The translations under genes and the position numbers were made by a program. Source: an uncultured Caulobacter sp. (GTDB taxonomy: Bacteria > Pseudomonadota > Alphaproteobacteria > Caulobacterales > Caulobacteraceae). Taken from it: DNA of 64,000 nt. This document shows, in pieces, positions 22,436 to 31,649 of the stretch. The notes under the pieces were generated by a model that worked only from the letters and a program-made list of their open reading frames with translations, was not told the origin of the DNA and did no database searches. The stretch is from contig NZ_CALCDX010000161.1 in NCBI RefSeq assembly GCF_937900395.1, positions 1 to 64,000 on the forward strand, in the 5' to 3' direction. How positions within the stretch are numbered: the first letter of the stretch is position 1; every line of letters begins with the position of its first letter.

Positions 22436-25374
22436 CGTTGCAGCTCCAGAACCATGACGCTCGTATTGTTCGCGTGAACCGCGCCGCTCCCCGGTGACGC
22501 CTGATAGGACACCGTGTAGGTGCAGCTCCCGGCGCCCGGCGTATGCGTGGCGAGGAAGCTTCGGCTATCCTGCCCCCACCCGGCGGGGATCTTCATCGAA
22601 GCGCCCTTCAGCGGCACGCCGTTGCAATAGAGGATCGCGCTCGCGCCGGCCTCCGGATCCCAACTATCGACGCCCGCCTCGGCGACGACGTGGACGATGT
22701 GCGCGCCGCCGTTCGAGGTGTACGACATGCTGAAATGCTGTGCTGGCGTCGTGCCGAAGTTCATGCGCCCCGACGCCTCGCCATAGGCTACGCGGCTGAC
22801 AGCGTTCGGCGCGATGAGGGTCGTCGTGACCGTGTTCTGGGTCGCGAGCGTGCCCTGACCAGAGAAGCCGGCGGCGATGTTGTAGATCGTCCGGTCGGCC
22901 CCGTTGATCCATACAGAGCCGTTATAAGCCCACATCGCGATTGCGACGCCGGAGCCGTTCAACTGCACCCAGATGTCGTTCACGCCCGGCGAAGACGGAG
23001 CCGTCGTCTGGCGGTAGACGATCACCCGGTTTGCATAGTCTTCCGGACGGCCGACGCCCGTCACTTGGGTCGCCCAGACGACCCAATTCTGCGTCGCGAG
23101 CGAGCCCTGGCCGGAGATCCCGGCGGCGATATTGAACCCGGTCTGGTCGGCGATCTGGAGCCAGCCAGAGCCGGACCAGCGGAACACCCTCCGGCTCGGG
23201 TCGTCAGTGTCGACCCAGAGATCCCCTACCGTCGACGCCGTCGGCGCGCTGGTCTGATAGTAGACCTTGATCTTGCTGTCGGCCGTCGACTGCGCCGCGG
23301 TCGCGAATTGGATCGCCTGGACGGCCGCGTTGTTCGAGGCGTCGACCCAGCCTGTTCCGTCCCATTGGAACGGCGCGTTGCCGGCGTCGGTCTTGAACCA
23401 GACGTCGCCCCGCTCCGGCGAGGCCGGGGCCGTGGTCTGATAGTAGACGGTCAACAGGCCGTCTTCTGTACCCATGGTATCGAAGGCGAACGAGCCCGCG
23501 ACGACGTCGTCCAGATCGGTCCAGTCCGACCACACCCCCATGACGGAGCGATAGGCGATCTGGACGTTGTAAGTCGTCGCCGAGGTCAGGCCGGAGGCCA
23601 GCTCGATCCGGCGTTCGACGTCATAGTCCAGCGGGTACGGGACCGGCCCGACCCACTTGGGCGTTCCGGCCGGCCTATACTGGACCAGCAAGTCAGCCAC
23701 ATTCGGGTTCGACGAGGACCCAACGATCGTGACGGCCGGAACCGACACGCCGTTGTCCGTTAGCGTGGCGCCGGTCGCGACCCATTCCTCGATCGTCGGC
23801 GCGGGCGGAACCCGGCTCGCGGCCTCCAAGCTGGGCGTCGGCGGCGGTGTCGTCGTTTGGCCCAGGCAATAAGGATGCTTTGCGCCCGTCTCAGAGCGGC
23901 ATTGAAGCGTCACGACGCCGGACGCCGGATCGAAGGTCCGTCGCAGGACGATGACATCCTGATCGACCAGGCCCAGTTCCGGAACGTTCGCCGTCAGGCA
24001 GTCCCCCGCCCGGTAGCCCAGGAACGCCGGGCCGAGCGTGAAGACCAAGGGCTCCAGTTCGCGGCTGTTTTCTATGTCGTAGCGGGCGAGCTGCGCCGCC
24101 TGGATGACGTCCTGGACCAGGGTGTAGTCGACTTCCCGCGTGCGCTGGGCCCCGTCGAAAGCCACATGCTCGGCGACCTCGATCGGCGCGGCCGAGACGA
24201 CCTCCCAGTTGTGCGCCTCGCTGCGATAGCGGGCGATGATCCGATTGATCCGGTCCCGCCGCCCCTTGGTCCCCGCCGCCGAGGCCTCGCCGACGATGTC
24301 CGACGACTTGATCAAGCCGATGGACACGCGCGGCGCGTTGACCACGCAACCGATCTGGGCCCCCATCGGGACACAGTAGCCGCCGCCGGCCTGGGCCATG
24401 GCCTGCATCACGGACCACTTGTCGTCCGTCGAATAGACCGTGCCCCCGACCTTCCAGCCGTTGGCGTCGGCGACATTCGCCGCCTCGACGAATTGATTGA
24501 CCAGGATGGCCGACAGCGGCGCGCCGAACCCAAGGACGCGCTTGCCGTTCTGGACCCGACCGATCGCCCAGGTCAGGGCGTGCAGCCAGGGGTTCTCCGA
24601 ATAGACGTAAGTGCTCTCGACACCCGCGCGGCACGCGCCCGACCCGCCCGGATAGGTGCTGTCTAGTCGGGGGTCGTAGACCTTGACGCCCGTCAGCACC
24701 CATAGCGGTTGGATATCGCCGGAGAACTTCTTGGTGTCGTACTCGCAAGCCGTCAGGGCGACGGCATAGCCGGTCATCTTGTGCGACAGCGTCCATTCGG
24801 GCGGGTTGCCCCCATGGTTCGCTGGCGTGTCCTTCGAGCCCGTGGCGGTGAAGCGCAAGGCGGTGTCGCCAGGCGCGCCGAGGCGCCGGACCTGCCACAT
24901 GCGGTTCAGATAGGTCCCGCTCGCGCCCTCGCCGCTATCGGCCGTGAAGCTGACAAGCTCGTTGTTGGCGTAGAAGCCTTCAACGCCCGCGATCGGGCCG
25001 CCGCCCGACAGGATCGAATAGAACAGCCGATATTTGTTGTTCTCCGGCGCGGTCGTCCCGTAGACGATCCGCCCGCCGACGGCCGTCCGACCGACGGCGT
25101 AGGGGATGCCCGCTTGCGGATCATAGGTCTGCTGAACAGGGTTTCCGCCCGTCTGGACGTCTGGGCGCTTGGTCGTCAGCGCGCCAAGCGCGGCAAGACC
25201 CGCGCCGACCTGGCCCAGGGTAGCCACGGAAACGCCGAAGATCGTCCCGGCCGCGATCGAAGAGCTGGCCGCCGCCGCGCCCAACAGCCCTGCCCCAGCG
25301 GCGGCCCCGACGCCCGTCGCGATCAGCGCCGCCCCCGCGATGACCGCGCCGACCTTGGCGATCGACTTACCCAC
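22432..25374 (-). CDS. Tail tip / host-specificity protein (gpJ-like)
   Basis: A 980-residue protein. The N terminus is hydrophobic and glycine/alanine-rich (AGAALIATGVGAAAGAGLLG), as in many tail-hub proteins. The hub region follows (QQTYDPQAGIPYAVGRTAVGG, YRLFYSILSGGGPIAGVEGF), then a baseplate-hub domain around YDIENSRELEPLVFTLGPAF and fibronectin-type III-like domains. Repeats of YYQTTAP/YRQTTAP.SPGVNDIWV occur four times, probably small collagen- or fibre-like modules. It caps the tail, penetrates the envelope and carries the fibres. It has a GTG start overlapping the preceding gene. Confidence 0.85.
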   Translation of the reverse strand: MGKSIAKVGAVIAGAALIATGVGAAAGAGLLGAAAASSSIAAGTIFGVSVATLGQVGAGLAALGALTTKRPDVQTGGNPVQQTYDPQAGIPYAVGRTAVGGRIVYGTTAPENNKYRLFYSILSGGGPIAGVEGFYANNELVSFTADSGEGASGTYLNRMWQVRRLGAPGDTALRFTATGSKDTPANHGGNPPEWTLSHKMTGYAVALTACEYDTKKFSGDIQPLWVLTGVKVYDPRLDSTYPGGSGACRAGVESTYVYSENPWLHALTWAIGRVQNGKRVLGFGAPLSAILVNQFVEAANVADANGWKVGGTVYSTDDKWSVMQAMAQAGGGYCVPMGAQIGCVVNAPRVSIGLIKSSDIVGEASAAGTKGRRDRINRIIARYRSEAHNWEVVSAAPIEVAEHVAFDGAQRTREVDYTLVQDVIQAAQLARYDIENSRELEPLVFTLGPAFLGYRAGDCLTANVPELGLVDQDVIVLRRTFDPASGVVTLQCRSETGAKHPYCLGQTTTPPPTPSLEAASRVPPAPTIEEWVATGATLTDNGVSVPAVTIVGSSSNPNVADLLVQYRPAGTPKWVGPVPYPLDYDVERRIELASGLTSATTYNVQIAYRSVMGVWSDWTDLDDVVAGSFAFDTMGTEDGLLTVYYQTTAPASPERGDVWFKTDAGNAPFQWDGTGWVDASNNAAVQAIQFATAAQSTADSKIKVYYQTSAPTASTVGDLWVDTDDPSRRVFRWSGSGWLQIADQTGFNIAAGISGQGSLATQNWVVWATQVTGVGRPEDYANRVIVYRQTTAPSSPGVNDIWVQLNGSGVAIAMWAYNGSVWINGADRTIYNIAAGFSGQGTLATQNTVTTTLIAPNAVSRVAYGEASGRMNFGTTPAQHFSMSYTSNGGAHIVHVVAEAGVDSWDPEAGASAILYCNGVPLKGASMKIPAGWGQDSRSFLATHTPGAGSCTYTVSYQASPGSGAVHANNTSVMVLELQR

Positions 25375-25810
25375 GGGCGGCGCTCCAGACGATCGCCTCG
25401 TCGGTCGTCGGCTGAATGATGCAGGCTTGATCGCTCGAAGCGTGCCAGCCCAGCGCCCGGCCGTTGCCGACCGCGACCCACAGAGCGATCAGGCCGTCGA
25501 CACCGGGAACGCCGATGATGTCCGCCGCCTGGGCGAAGGCCAGTGTCACGCGGGGCAGACCCATGCCGTCAAGCGCGGCCTCGATCGACCCATGGCCGCG
25601 GGCCTTCAGCAGCTTCAGCCCGGCCCGCAGCGTGCGATACTCGCCCGCCTTGGGCAGATCCACCTTGTGACCCATCTTGCGAAGCGTAAGCCCCGCCATG
25701 CGGATGCAGTCGTTGGTCCCGTATTTCAGGCTCGCGCCATTGAAGCGCGCGACAGCGGCGCGGGCGGCGGCCTGGCGGCGGATCGGCAACGGCAAGGAGC
25801 TTGGATTCAT
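25367..25810 (-). CDS. NlpC/P60-like tail assembly protein (DUF6950-like)
   Basis: A 147-residue protein with YGTNDCIRMAGLTLRKMGHK, where the cysteine sits as in NlpC/P60-type peptidases, and a downstream segment LIALWVAVGNGRALGWHASSD that includes a histidine. Proteins of this kind sit between the DUF2163-like and gpJ-like genes in siphophages and gene transfer agents, corresponding to lambda gpK. It may cleave peptidoglycan during entry. The ATG overlaps the upstream stop (ATGA). Confidence 0.75.
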   Translation of the reverse strand: MNPSSLPLPIRRQAAARAAVARFNGASLKYGTNDCIRMAGLTLRKMGHKVDLPKAGEYRTLRAGLKLLKARGHGSIEAALDGMGLPRVTLAFAQAADIIGVPGVDGLIALWVAVGNGRALGWHASSDQACIIQPTTDEAIVWSAARG

Positions 25811-26463
25811 CGCACATAGCCCGCCTGACGAAGCAAGGCCGTGGCGCGATCCGTCGCGCTCGTACCGCCCGTCACATTGATGACTGGCCGCCCGCCTTCC
25901 GCGCCCCACGGGAGGCTCGTCGGGTCGACCGTTACGAACTCGAAGCCCTGTTCACCGGGCCAGATCGACTTGTGGAAGCCGTCGTTCAAGCGCGCGCCCT
26001 CGTCCTGTTCGAAACAGCGCTCCAGGACCGACACAACCTCGACCGCCACCAATCGTTGACCGCGCGAGACGTTCAGCGTGCAGGTGTCCAGCTCGCCGGA
26101 GAACAGGACCAACGGGTCGGGGACGACCTGGCCGGTCGACCGGTTCAAGGCCCCGACCATCAAGGTCACTGGCGAGCCTTGGAACGAAGGCGAAGAAAGG
26201 CTGACCGCCGCCGTGTCGTCGGGCGGATAGAAGGTCAAGTTCAGGTGCGGCGCCTGCGCCGGATCGCCGTCGCTGAAGGACTCGCCCAGCGAAGCCGTTC
26301 CGAACGTCGGGTCGCGACCAAGGTACAGTTCGCCGCCGATCAGCAGTTCTCCGGCCCCGTCCAGGAGGCGGATCGTATAGGCCGGAAGCTGGACCTTCAG
26401 GCAACCGAACAGGGTGACGTTGGCCGCCGCGAGCGCGGTGGCCATGTCTGGCGTCAAGGTCAT
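25807..26463 (-). CDS. Tail protein, DUF2163-like
   Basis: A 218-residue protein. The segment TLFGCLKVQLPAYTIRLLDGAG, the ELYLGRDPTFGT strand and the central LMVGALNRSTGQV ... DPLVLFSGELDTCTLNVS fit the beta-barrel hub proteins of the gene-transfer-agent/lambda gpL position. It forms part of the tail tip. Position between the 197-residue tail protein and the NlpC-like gene supports this. The exact family is inferred. Confidence 0.7.
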   Translation of the reverse strand: MTLTPDMATALAAANVTLFGCLKVQLPAYTIRLLDGAGELLIGGELYLGRDPTFGTASLGESFSDGDPAQAPHLNLTFYPPDDTAAVSLSSPSFQGSPVTLMVGALNRSTGQVVPDPLVLFSGELDTCTLNVSRGQRLVAVEVVSVLERCFEQDEGARLNDGFHKSIWPGEQGFEFVTVDPTSLPWGAEGGRPVINVTGGTSATDRATALLRQAGYVR

Positions 26464-26468
26464 GACGG

Positions 26469-27059
26469 CTATTCCCGCTCGACCAGGGTGAAGCTGAGAC
26501 CGACCGAAGTCGCCAGTTCGATCGACCAGCCCAGATCGCCGCCCTGGACCATCCCTTCGATCATGGGCGCGGCCAGCTCGATCACGGCGTTGTCGGCCGG
26601 ACGAATGCGAAGCATGGGCTCAATCGACAGAGTGACGGCCCCGCCCGCGCTCGCGGTGGCGTCGCTGGCGATCTGGTGGATGTACCGACGGCCGTTATGG
26701 ATGATCGAGAAGAACCACCCTTCCTTGACGCCCTTGGCGGCCGGCAAGCCGTCGATCGCCAGGGATGTTCCGGACTGTCCCGCGCCGTTCACGCGGGGCG
26801 CGCCCTCGGCTCCCACCACGCCGGGTTGAGGCCACGGGAAGAGCGCCGAGCTGCGCTTGGCCTGGACCAGTCGCGCGACCCAGATCCGCGCCTCATCGAC
26901 GTCCAGGACCGGCATGGTGACCTCAAGCCCCCAGCGCGAGCCCAGGCGGTCTAGCCTCTGGACAGCTCCGCCCAAGGCCGGCGTGAGGTCGCCGCCGAAG
27001 TCGATCAGGTACGGTCGCGCCGCGTCGGGCGCGATGTCCGTCGGAAGTGCAATGCTCAC
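26469..27059 (-). CDS. Distal tail protein, unknown family
   Basis: A 197-residue beta-rich protein (ALPTDIAPDAARPYLIDFGG ... GWFFSIIHNGRRYIHQIAS ... MLRIRPADNAVIELAAP). The GTG start lies 2 nt after the tape-measure stop, with AGG upstream. The position directly behind the tape measure is that of the distal tail protein (Dit or lambda gpM-like). The sequence alone does not assign a family. Confidence 0.68.
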   Translation of the reverse strand: MSIALPTDIAPDAARPYLIDFGGDLTPALGGAVQRLDRLGSRWGLEVTMPVLDVDEARIWVARLVQAKRSSALFPWPQPGVVGAEGAPRVNGAGQSGTSLAIDGLPAAKGVKEGWFFSIIHNGRRYIHQIASDATASAGGAVTLSIEPMLRIRPADNAVIELAAPMIEGMVQGGDLGWSIELATSVGLSFTLVERE

Positions 27060-27061
27060 GC

Positions 27062-29230
27062 CTACCTCGCGATCCGATAGCGGCTGTCGACCCTCGCCTG
27101 GGCGACCGCTTTCGCCGCCCCGGCCTCGGAACCCGCCCTGGCGGCCTGGACGGCTCCAGGCGCGGCGACCTGTTCGACGCGCGTGTCGAACAGAGGGCTC
27201 GCTTCGGTGACGACCTTCACGACGCGATCGTGGACGACCACGCGGGACGCCGCGGGCCGATTGAGGCCAGCCGCTGCCGTCAGGGCCCGGTTGTTCATGA
27301 CCTCGATCCCGCCGCCCGGCTTGGCCCGGACGGCCTCGACGCCACCGTCGTTGACGATGCCCCATTGGCCGGCGGGTATGGTTCCGCCATCCGCGAAGAA
27401 CCCCGCGAAGAACGACCCGACCTTGCCCAGGTCGCCGCCGCCCGACGTCAGCTTCTTGGCCAGGCCAGACGCCAGATTATGGATCGTCTCGGCGGCGAGC
27501 TGGCGCGCGAAATAGCGGGCGACGCCGGGGCCGCCCTCTTCGAAGGCCGCCCACAAGCCGCCTTCGATCGTATCGGCCCAGAAGGCTTGCGTCTCGGCCC
27601 GCGAGCGGTCCAGCGCTTCCCGAATGTCGGCCATTCGGTCTTCGCTACTGACGAAGCCGTCAGGGTTGCCATCCGGCTTGGTGATGGCGTTGGCGATGCC
27701 GCCGAGGTTGTTGACCAGGTCGAAGATCGTGTCTTCGTCGACGGCGATCGTCTTGGTCTTTAGGTCAATGACCCCCTTCTTCTTGCCGCCCGAACCCGAC
27801 CCAGCCAGGGCCCGCTTCAGATCCTCCGGAAGGTCGAACGAAAGATCGGTTTCGGCTTGCTTGGCCGCGGCATCCTTCCGAGCGTTCATTTCGCCGGCCA
27901 GGATACCGAGCGCCCGACGGGCGGGCGTCGTATCGGCCCCGAAGTCGCCATACATCGTCTGGGCGTACTCGCCCTTGCGCGACTGGTCGCGTCGCAACAG
28001 CGCTTGAAGCTTCGCGATATCATCGCCGCTCATATCGCGGACCATAGACGGATTGGCGATGATCTGGTTGACCAGCTTGACCCGGTTCGCGCCAGCTACG
28101 GCGTCGAAGGCTCCCTTGATGCCGATGGCGCCATAGGCCACGCCGCCCAGGACGAGCGACCCGCTCAGCGCGGCTCCGCCGAGGCCAAGGCGCGCCGCCG
28201 TTCCCGCCGCCGCGCCTTGCGTCGCGCCCTGCGCCGCGCTCGCCGCCGCTTGTGCGCCCGCCGCCGCCGCGACAGCGCCGCGGGCCGCGTTCGCGAACTT
28301 GATGACCTTGGCCAGGCCCTCGATAAGCGCGGCGATCGGCCCCCCGGCCGCGACGAGCCCAAGGAAGGCCAGCCCAGCGATTTTCACGCCGTCCGGCATC
28401 TTGTTGAATTCGGTCAAGAGCGCCGTAGCTGCTTTAGCAGCGTCCGTAGCAACGGGCAGAAACGACTTACCAAGCTCAGCCGCCGCGTTACGGAATGCGC
28501 CCTGCGCCGCCTTGGTCGCATTAGCGAGGCCGTCCTTGGTCCGAATCGCGTCCCCTTCAGTTTGAGCCGTGCCGCGCATGATGATGTTCAACCGCGCGAT
28601 GGCCTTGGCCGCCTCTGGAGCTTGCTCGGCGTTGCCCTTGAAGCCCAGCTTCAGCAGTTCGGCCTTAACGGCCGTCTCGTTCAGGGCGACGCCGAACTTC
28701 TTCAGCGGCTCGGCCTCGCCGGAGATCCCAGAGATGATGGCCTGATAGGCCTCGGCGTCCTCGACGTTGAACAGGGACCCGATATCGACAGAGCGCTTTT
28801 GAATGGCCTCCGTCAGGCCAAGCGCCTTGTCGGCGTTGATCCCGATGCCGGTCAGGATCAGTTGGGTCTTGGCCATGTTGGCCTGGGTCTCGTCCAGGGC
28901 CCGACCGACCGTCTTGCTGTAGCTGACGGCGAACTTCTGGGCTTGCGGCGTCAACTTGCCGAACGCGACCTCGAAGGCGTTGGCCGTCTCGCTCGCGTCG
29001 CTGGCCGCCTTGGTCGCGTATCCGACGATCGCGCCGAACGCCAAGCCGGCTGTTAGCGAGGCCTTACCGAAGCCGCGCCCCATATCCGCCGCGAGCTGGT
29101 CATACTCGCGCTGGGCCTTGCGGGTCGTATCCTTGACGTTGCCAAGAACCCGCTCGTTCGCCTTTTCCAGGCGCCGGAGGTCCGCGCCGACCTGATAGAC
29201 GAGCTGTTCGAGATCGGTCCTGCCGGCCAT
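27062..29230 (-). CDS. Tail tape measure protein
   Basis: A 722-residue protein, by position and composition the tape measure. The N terminus is helical (DLRRLEKANERVLGNVKDTT, AQREYDQLAADMGRGFG). A conserved helical block follows (AFEVAFGKLTPQAQKFAVSY, GSLFNVEDAEAYQAIISGIS), then hydrophobic helices (IAGLAFLGLVAAGGPIAALI) and an alanine/glycine-rich stretch. At about 1.5 angstrom per residue, the tail would be near 100 nm. It also forms a channel during DNA entry in known phages. Start and stop of the adjacent chaperone overlap (TGATG). Confidence 0.9.
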   Translation of the reverse strand: MAGRTDLEQLVYQVGADLRRLEKANERVLGNVKDTTRKAQREYDQLAADMGRGFGKASLTAGLAFGAIVGYATKAASDASETANAFEVAFGKLTPQAQKFAVSYSKTVGRALDETQANMAKTQLILTGIGINADKALGLTEAIQKRSVDIGSLFNVEDAEAYQAIISGISGEAEPLKKFGVALNETAVKAELLKLGFKGNAEQAPEAAKAIARLNIIMRGTAQTEGDAIRTKDGLANATKAAQGAFRNAAAELGKSFLPVATDAAKAATALLTEFNKMPDGVKIAGLAFLGLVAAGGPIAALIEGLAKVIKFANAARGAVAAAAGAQAAASAAQGATQGAAAGTAARLGLGGAALSGSLVLGGVAYGAIGIKGAFDAVAGANRVKLVNQIIANPSMVRDMSGDDIAKLQALLRRDQSRKGEYAQTMYGDFGADTTPARRALGILAGEMNARKDAAAKQAETDLSFDLPEDLKRALAGSGSGGKKKGVIDLKTKTIAVDEDTIFDLVNNLGGIANAITKPDGNPDGFVSSEDRMADIREALDRSRAETQAFWADTIEGGLWAAFEEGGPGVARYFARQLAAETIHNLASGLAKKLTSGGGDLGKVGSFFAGFFADGGTIPAGQWGIVNDGGVEAVRAKPGGGIEVMNNRALTAAAGLNRPAASRVVVHDRVVKVVTEASPLFDTRVEQVAAPGAVQAARAGSEAGAAKAVAQARVDSRYRIAR

Positions 29231-29403
29231 CAGCGATGCCTTTCAAGTCTGGCGCGATGTTCTTCTGGAGATGGCGGCCTGGCCTTGGGCTCGGCCCCGT
29301 GCGCGCGATTGTGGCCGTCCAGGCAAGCCTCGAATTGCCAGAGGCTCATGGCGTCGACGTCGGCGGGGCCCAGACCCATCGCCGCGCCGTTGCCATAGAT
29401 CAT
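29230..29403 (-). CDS. Second tail-assembly-chaperone ORF (57 residues)
   Basis: A short frame starting MIYGNGAAMGLGPADVDAM and containing SLWQFEACLDGHNRAHG and PPSPEEHRARLE. This W-x-F...GHNRAHG pattern occurs in small proteins placed directly before tape-measure genes in alphaproteobacterial phages and gene transfer agents. The ATG overlaps the stop of the preceding chaperone (ATGA), and the stop overlaps the tape-measure start. Such pairs often work by ribosomal frameshifting; here reinitiation looks enough, though the open frame continues upstream through the 3' end of the previous gene. Confidence 0.78.
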   Translation of the reverse strand: MIYGNGAAMGLGPADVDAMSLWQFEACLDGHNRAHGAEPKARPPSPEEHRARLERHR

Positions 29404-29852
29404 TGCGAAGCGGAGCTTGCCTTTCGGGAGCGGGGCTTTCTCCGGGAGCCCGCCCCCTTGGCCTCCCCCGATGCTTCGTCCGTGACGTCGCCAAGGCCGG
29501 CCCGGACGATGGCGAACGCAAGCGCCAGGTGCGCCTTGAAGTCGACGACCTCGTCGACCCGGCGCTGGACGAGCGCCCGCGCCTCGAGTTCGCTTCTCCC
29601 GCCGCCGATCAGGCCTTGGACGATGACCTCGCGCATGTCGTCCACGCGCCAGTCGCCGATCATTCCCACGGCGGCGGCCTGGGCCAGGGTGAACCCCTTT
29701 TCCATGGCCATGGCCACCGTCACCAATCGCCGATAGATCTCGCCCGGTCCCGCGTCGCAGCGCTCTTGAATCCTCCGCCACTCGCCCAGGCGAAGGCGGA
29801 AGACCGTTTCCTCGTCGCCCCACTGAAGGACGACGGACCCGTCGCGGCTCAT
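29400..29852 (-). CDS. Tail assembly chaperone, GTA gp10-like
   Basis: A 150-residue protein with VLQWGDEETVFRLRLGEWRR, IYRRLVTVAMAMEKGFTLAQ, WRVDDMREVIVQGLIGGGRS and AHLALAFAIVRAGLG. It fits the GTA-gp10/Phage_TAC_11 type chaperones that coat the tape measure during tail assembly. The C terminus is basic and low in complexity (SRRKPRSRKASSA). It lies between the major tail protein and the 57-residue second ORF. Confidence 0.8.
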   Translation of the reverse strand: MSRDGSVVLQWGDEETVFRLRLGEWRRIQERCDAGPGEIYRRLVTVAMAMEKGFTLAQAAAVGMIGDWRVDDMREVIVQGLIGGGRSELEARALVQRRVDEVVDFKAHLALAFAIVRAGLGDVTDEASGEAKGAGSRRKPRSRKASSASQ

Positions 29853-29855
29853 GGG

Positions 29856-30314
29856 TTAGGACGCGACGAAGGTATAGTCGGTGTCGGCGATGGCCAGGGC
29901 GATCGAGAACGTCTGGTCCTCGCCCCGCGTGCCGCCCATGGTGATGCTCTCGATCACCCATTTGCCGGTGATCGTGTAGCCATGCAGCGCCGTGCCGGCG
30001 TCGTTGATGACCTTGCCGTTGAAGGCCGCGCCCGCGAGCTGGAGCTGGATCAGCTTCAGCGCCGAGGCGGCCGACGCGGTCCCGGCGCCCGTGAAGCGGA
30101 TATCCGTCGCCTTGACGCGCCGCTTGGACTTGGCGGGCTTCGACGGATCGGTGCAGTTGGCGCGCTGGCTCACGGCGATGTCGCTGGTGATTTCCAGCGA
30201 ACGATCGGTGTTGATCGTGCATTCTTCGGTGAAGGCTTCGGTCGGCGAGCCGCCGTCGCCGAACTTGAAGACGAGCTTTTCGCCCGAGACGCCCTCGACA
30301 TAGGTGTCCGGCAT
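29856..30314 (-). CDS. Major tail (tube) protein
   Basis: A 152-residue beta-rich protein (EKLVFKFGDGGSPTEAFTEE, TSDIAVSQRANCTDPSKPAK, ATDIRFTGAGTASAASALKL, SIALAIADTDYTFVAS). Length, position upstream of the chaperone and tape measure, and the FTEECTINTDRSLEIT strand pattern fit TP901-1-type tail tube proteins, which polymerise into the tail shaft. Confidence 0.83.
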   Translation of the reverse strand: MPDTYVEGVSGEKLVFKFGDGGSPTEAFTEECTINTDRSLEITSDIAVSQRANCTDPSKPAKSKRRVKATDIRFTGAGTASAASALKLIQLQLAGAAFNGKVINDAGTALHGYTITGKWVIESITMGGTRGEDQTFSIALAIADTDYTFVAS

Positions 30315-30350
30315 GGTGTCCTCCTGGGATTGGCCATATCGGCCGGGTGA

Positions 30351-30770
30351 TCAGCCGTTCCGGTGAACGGTGAAGCGATAGGTCGTCACGACGTGCTCGA
30401 CGTCGGGGTTCGGGTCGCCGACCGGGTTGGACGACACGAAGGACCGGCTGGAGATCCGCCAGCCTTCAAGGTCGCCGACGGTCTCCAAGACCTCGACGAC
30501 GGCGTCCGCGACCTCGGCGGCGATCAGCGGCGCTTCCGGGCCCTGCGCCCAGCTATCCAGCGTCACGACCATTTCCGCCGAGCCCCTCGGCCCGCCCTGA
30601 AGGCGTTGCGGCGGCGCGAGGGTGATGCGCGGATAGACGTCATCAAAGGCCTGGCCGCGCGCGAAGACGGCCGGGCCGCTCTCGGTCGCCGCGACCAAGT
30701 TTCCGACCTCGTCGTCGACCAGCAACGCTTCCACGACGGCGATCTGCAAAAGCTTGGTAGGTCGGGTCAT
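30351..30770 (-). CDS. Tail terminator/completion protein, DUF3168
   Basis: A 139-residue protein of the DUF3168 type: LLQIAVVEALLVDDEVGNLV at the N terminus, FDDVYPRITLAPPQR in the middle and HVVTTYRFTVHRNG at the end. In siphophages these proteins cap the tail tube and join it to the head. The order HK97-gp10-like, DUF3168, tail tube is typical. The ATG overlaps the preceding stop. Confidence 0.85.
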   Translation of the reverse strand: MTRPTKLLQIAVVEALLVDDEVGNLVAATESGPAVFARGQAFDDVYPRITLAPPQRLQGGPRGSAEMVVTLDSWAQGPEAPLIAAEVADAVVEVLETVGDLEGWRISSRSFVSSNPVGDPNPDVEHVVTTYRFTVHRNG

Positions 30771-31288
30771 CGTAGCGCCGCCACGGCCTTAACGGCCTTG
30801 TTCAAGCGCCGCACGACCCTGGACTTGGCCGCCTTCTTCCGCGCCCGAATAGTCGGGTAAAAGAATGGCTGAGCCTTGGTCCCGGCATGGGCGCGAAGGT
30901 TGTTCCGGCTCTTGCCGGTGATGTCTCTCGATCGCCCCTTCGGCGCGGGAGACGTGCCGAACTCGACGAAGCGCGCGTAATAGGCCTTGTCGTCGCCCGC
31001 ATAGACGGTGAACAGCAGGCCAGCCTTGGACAAGGCATCACCCCTGGCCCCGAAGTCCTCTGGCGACAGCCGGAAGGCCCCGTTTGTCCGCACGCTCGGC
31101 GGCGCGCCCGGCGACCAGCCGACCGATGCCTGGAGATCGCCATAGCGCCGCGGAGCCGCCCTGGCCACGGCCGCCGCCATCTCGCGCGCCTCGTCCTGCA
31201 GGGCGTCGGAAAGAGCGGCCCGGACCGAATTCGGCAAGGCTTGGAGCTGGCGCAGAAGACGATCCAGCCCCTTGACCTTGCTAGCCAT
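30767..31288 (-). CDS. HK97 gp10-like tail/neck protein
   Basis: A 173-residue basic protein: KGLDRLLRQLQALPNSVRAA and DALQDEAREMAAAVARAAPR at the N terminus, and the family hallmark YYARFVEFGTSPAPK in the middle, followed by AQPFFYPTIRARKK. HK97 gp10 family members act at the head-tail joint or in tail-tube completion. It overlaps both neighbours by a few bases. Confidence 0.88.
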   Translation of the reverse strand: MASKVKGLDRLLRQLQALPNSVRAALSDALQDEAREMAAAVARAAPRRYGDLQASVGWSPGAPPSVRTNGAFRLSPEDFGARGDALSKAGLLFTVYAGDDKAYYARFVEFGTSPAPKGRSRDITGKSRNNLRAHAGTKAQPFFYPTIRARKKAAKSRVVRRLNKAVKAVAALR

Positions 31289-31649
31289 CGGTCGCTCCCA
31301 ACTGAAGGGTCAAGGTCCGCCAGCGGTCCCGACCTTCCAGGTCGAGACAGGACAGGATCTTGAAGGTCCGGCCCACGTCGCGGGCGTCGACGACACGAAG
31401 CCCGACCCCGCCCCCGATCGCGCGGACCTGGCTGTCGGCCGGGATATCCATGATCCAGATCGAGACGCCAGCGACCCGATCAGCGATGACCGCATCACCG
31501 CCGCGTTGCGGTAGCAGGCGCACTCGACGATCCTCGACGGCCGTCGTCCACTGGTCCTTGACGACCCCGCCGACGTTCTTCCCCGCCCCCCGCCGCTCGA
31601 TCCGGACGCGCTGGCGAAGTTCATGCCGACTAGGCGGCGTCCACGCCAT
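31281..31649 (-). CDS. Head-tail adaptor / head closure protein
   Basis: A 122-residue protein with LRQRVRIERRGAGKNVGGVV followed by DQWTTAVEDRRVRLLPQRGG and a beta-rich remainder. This is the SPP1 gp16/HK97-type head-closure plan (the family often starts LRxRVxIER). It plugs the neck below the portal. The ATG at 31649 overlaps the preceding gene by 20 nt. Confidence 0.8.
   Translation of the reverse strand: MAWTPPSRHELRQRVRIERRGAGKNVGGVVKDQWTTAVEDRRVRLLPQRGGDAVIADRVAGVSIWIMDIPADSQVRAIGGGVGLRVVDARDVGRTFKILSCLDLEGRDRWRTLTLQLGATDG

Noticed and set aside
28141..28280. Alanine/arginine repeat-like sequence in the tape-measure gene
   Set aside because: It is simply the alanine/glycine-rich segment of the tape measure read in GC-rich codons, with no repeat unit of note.
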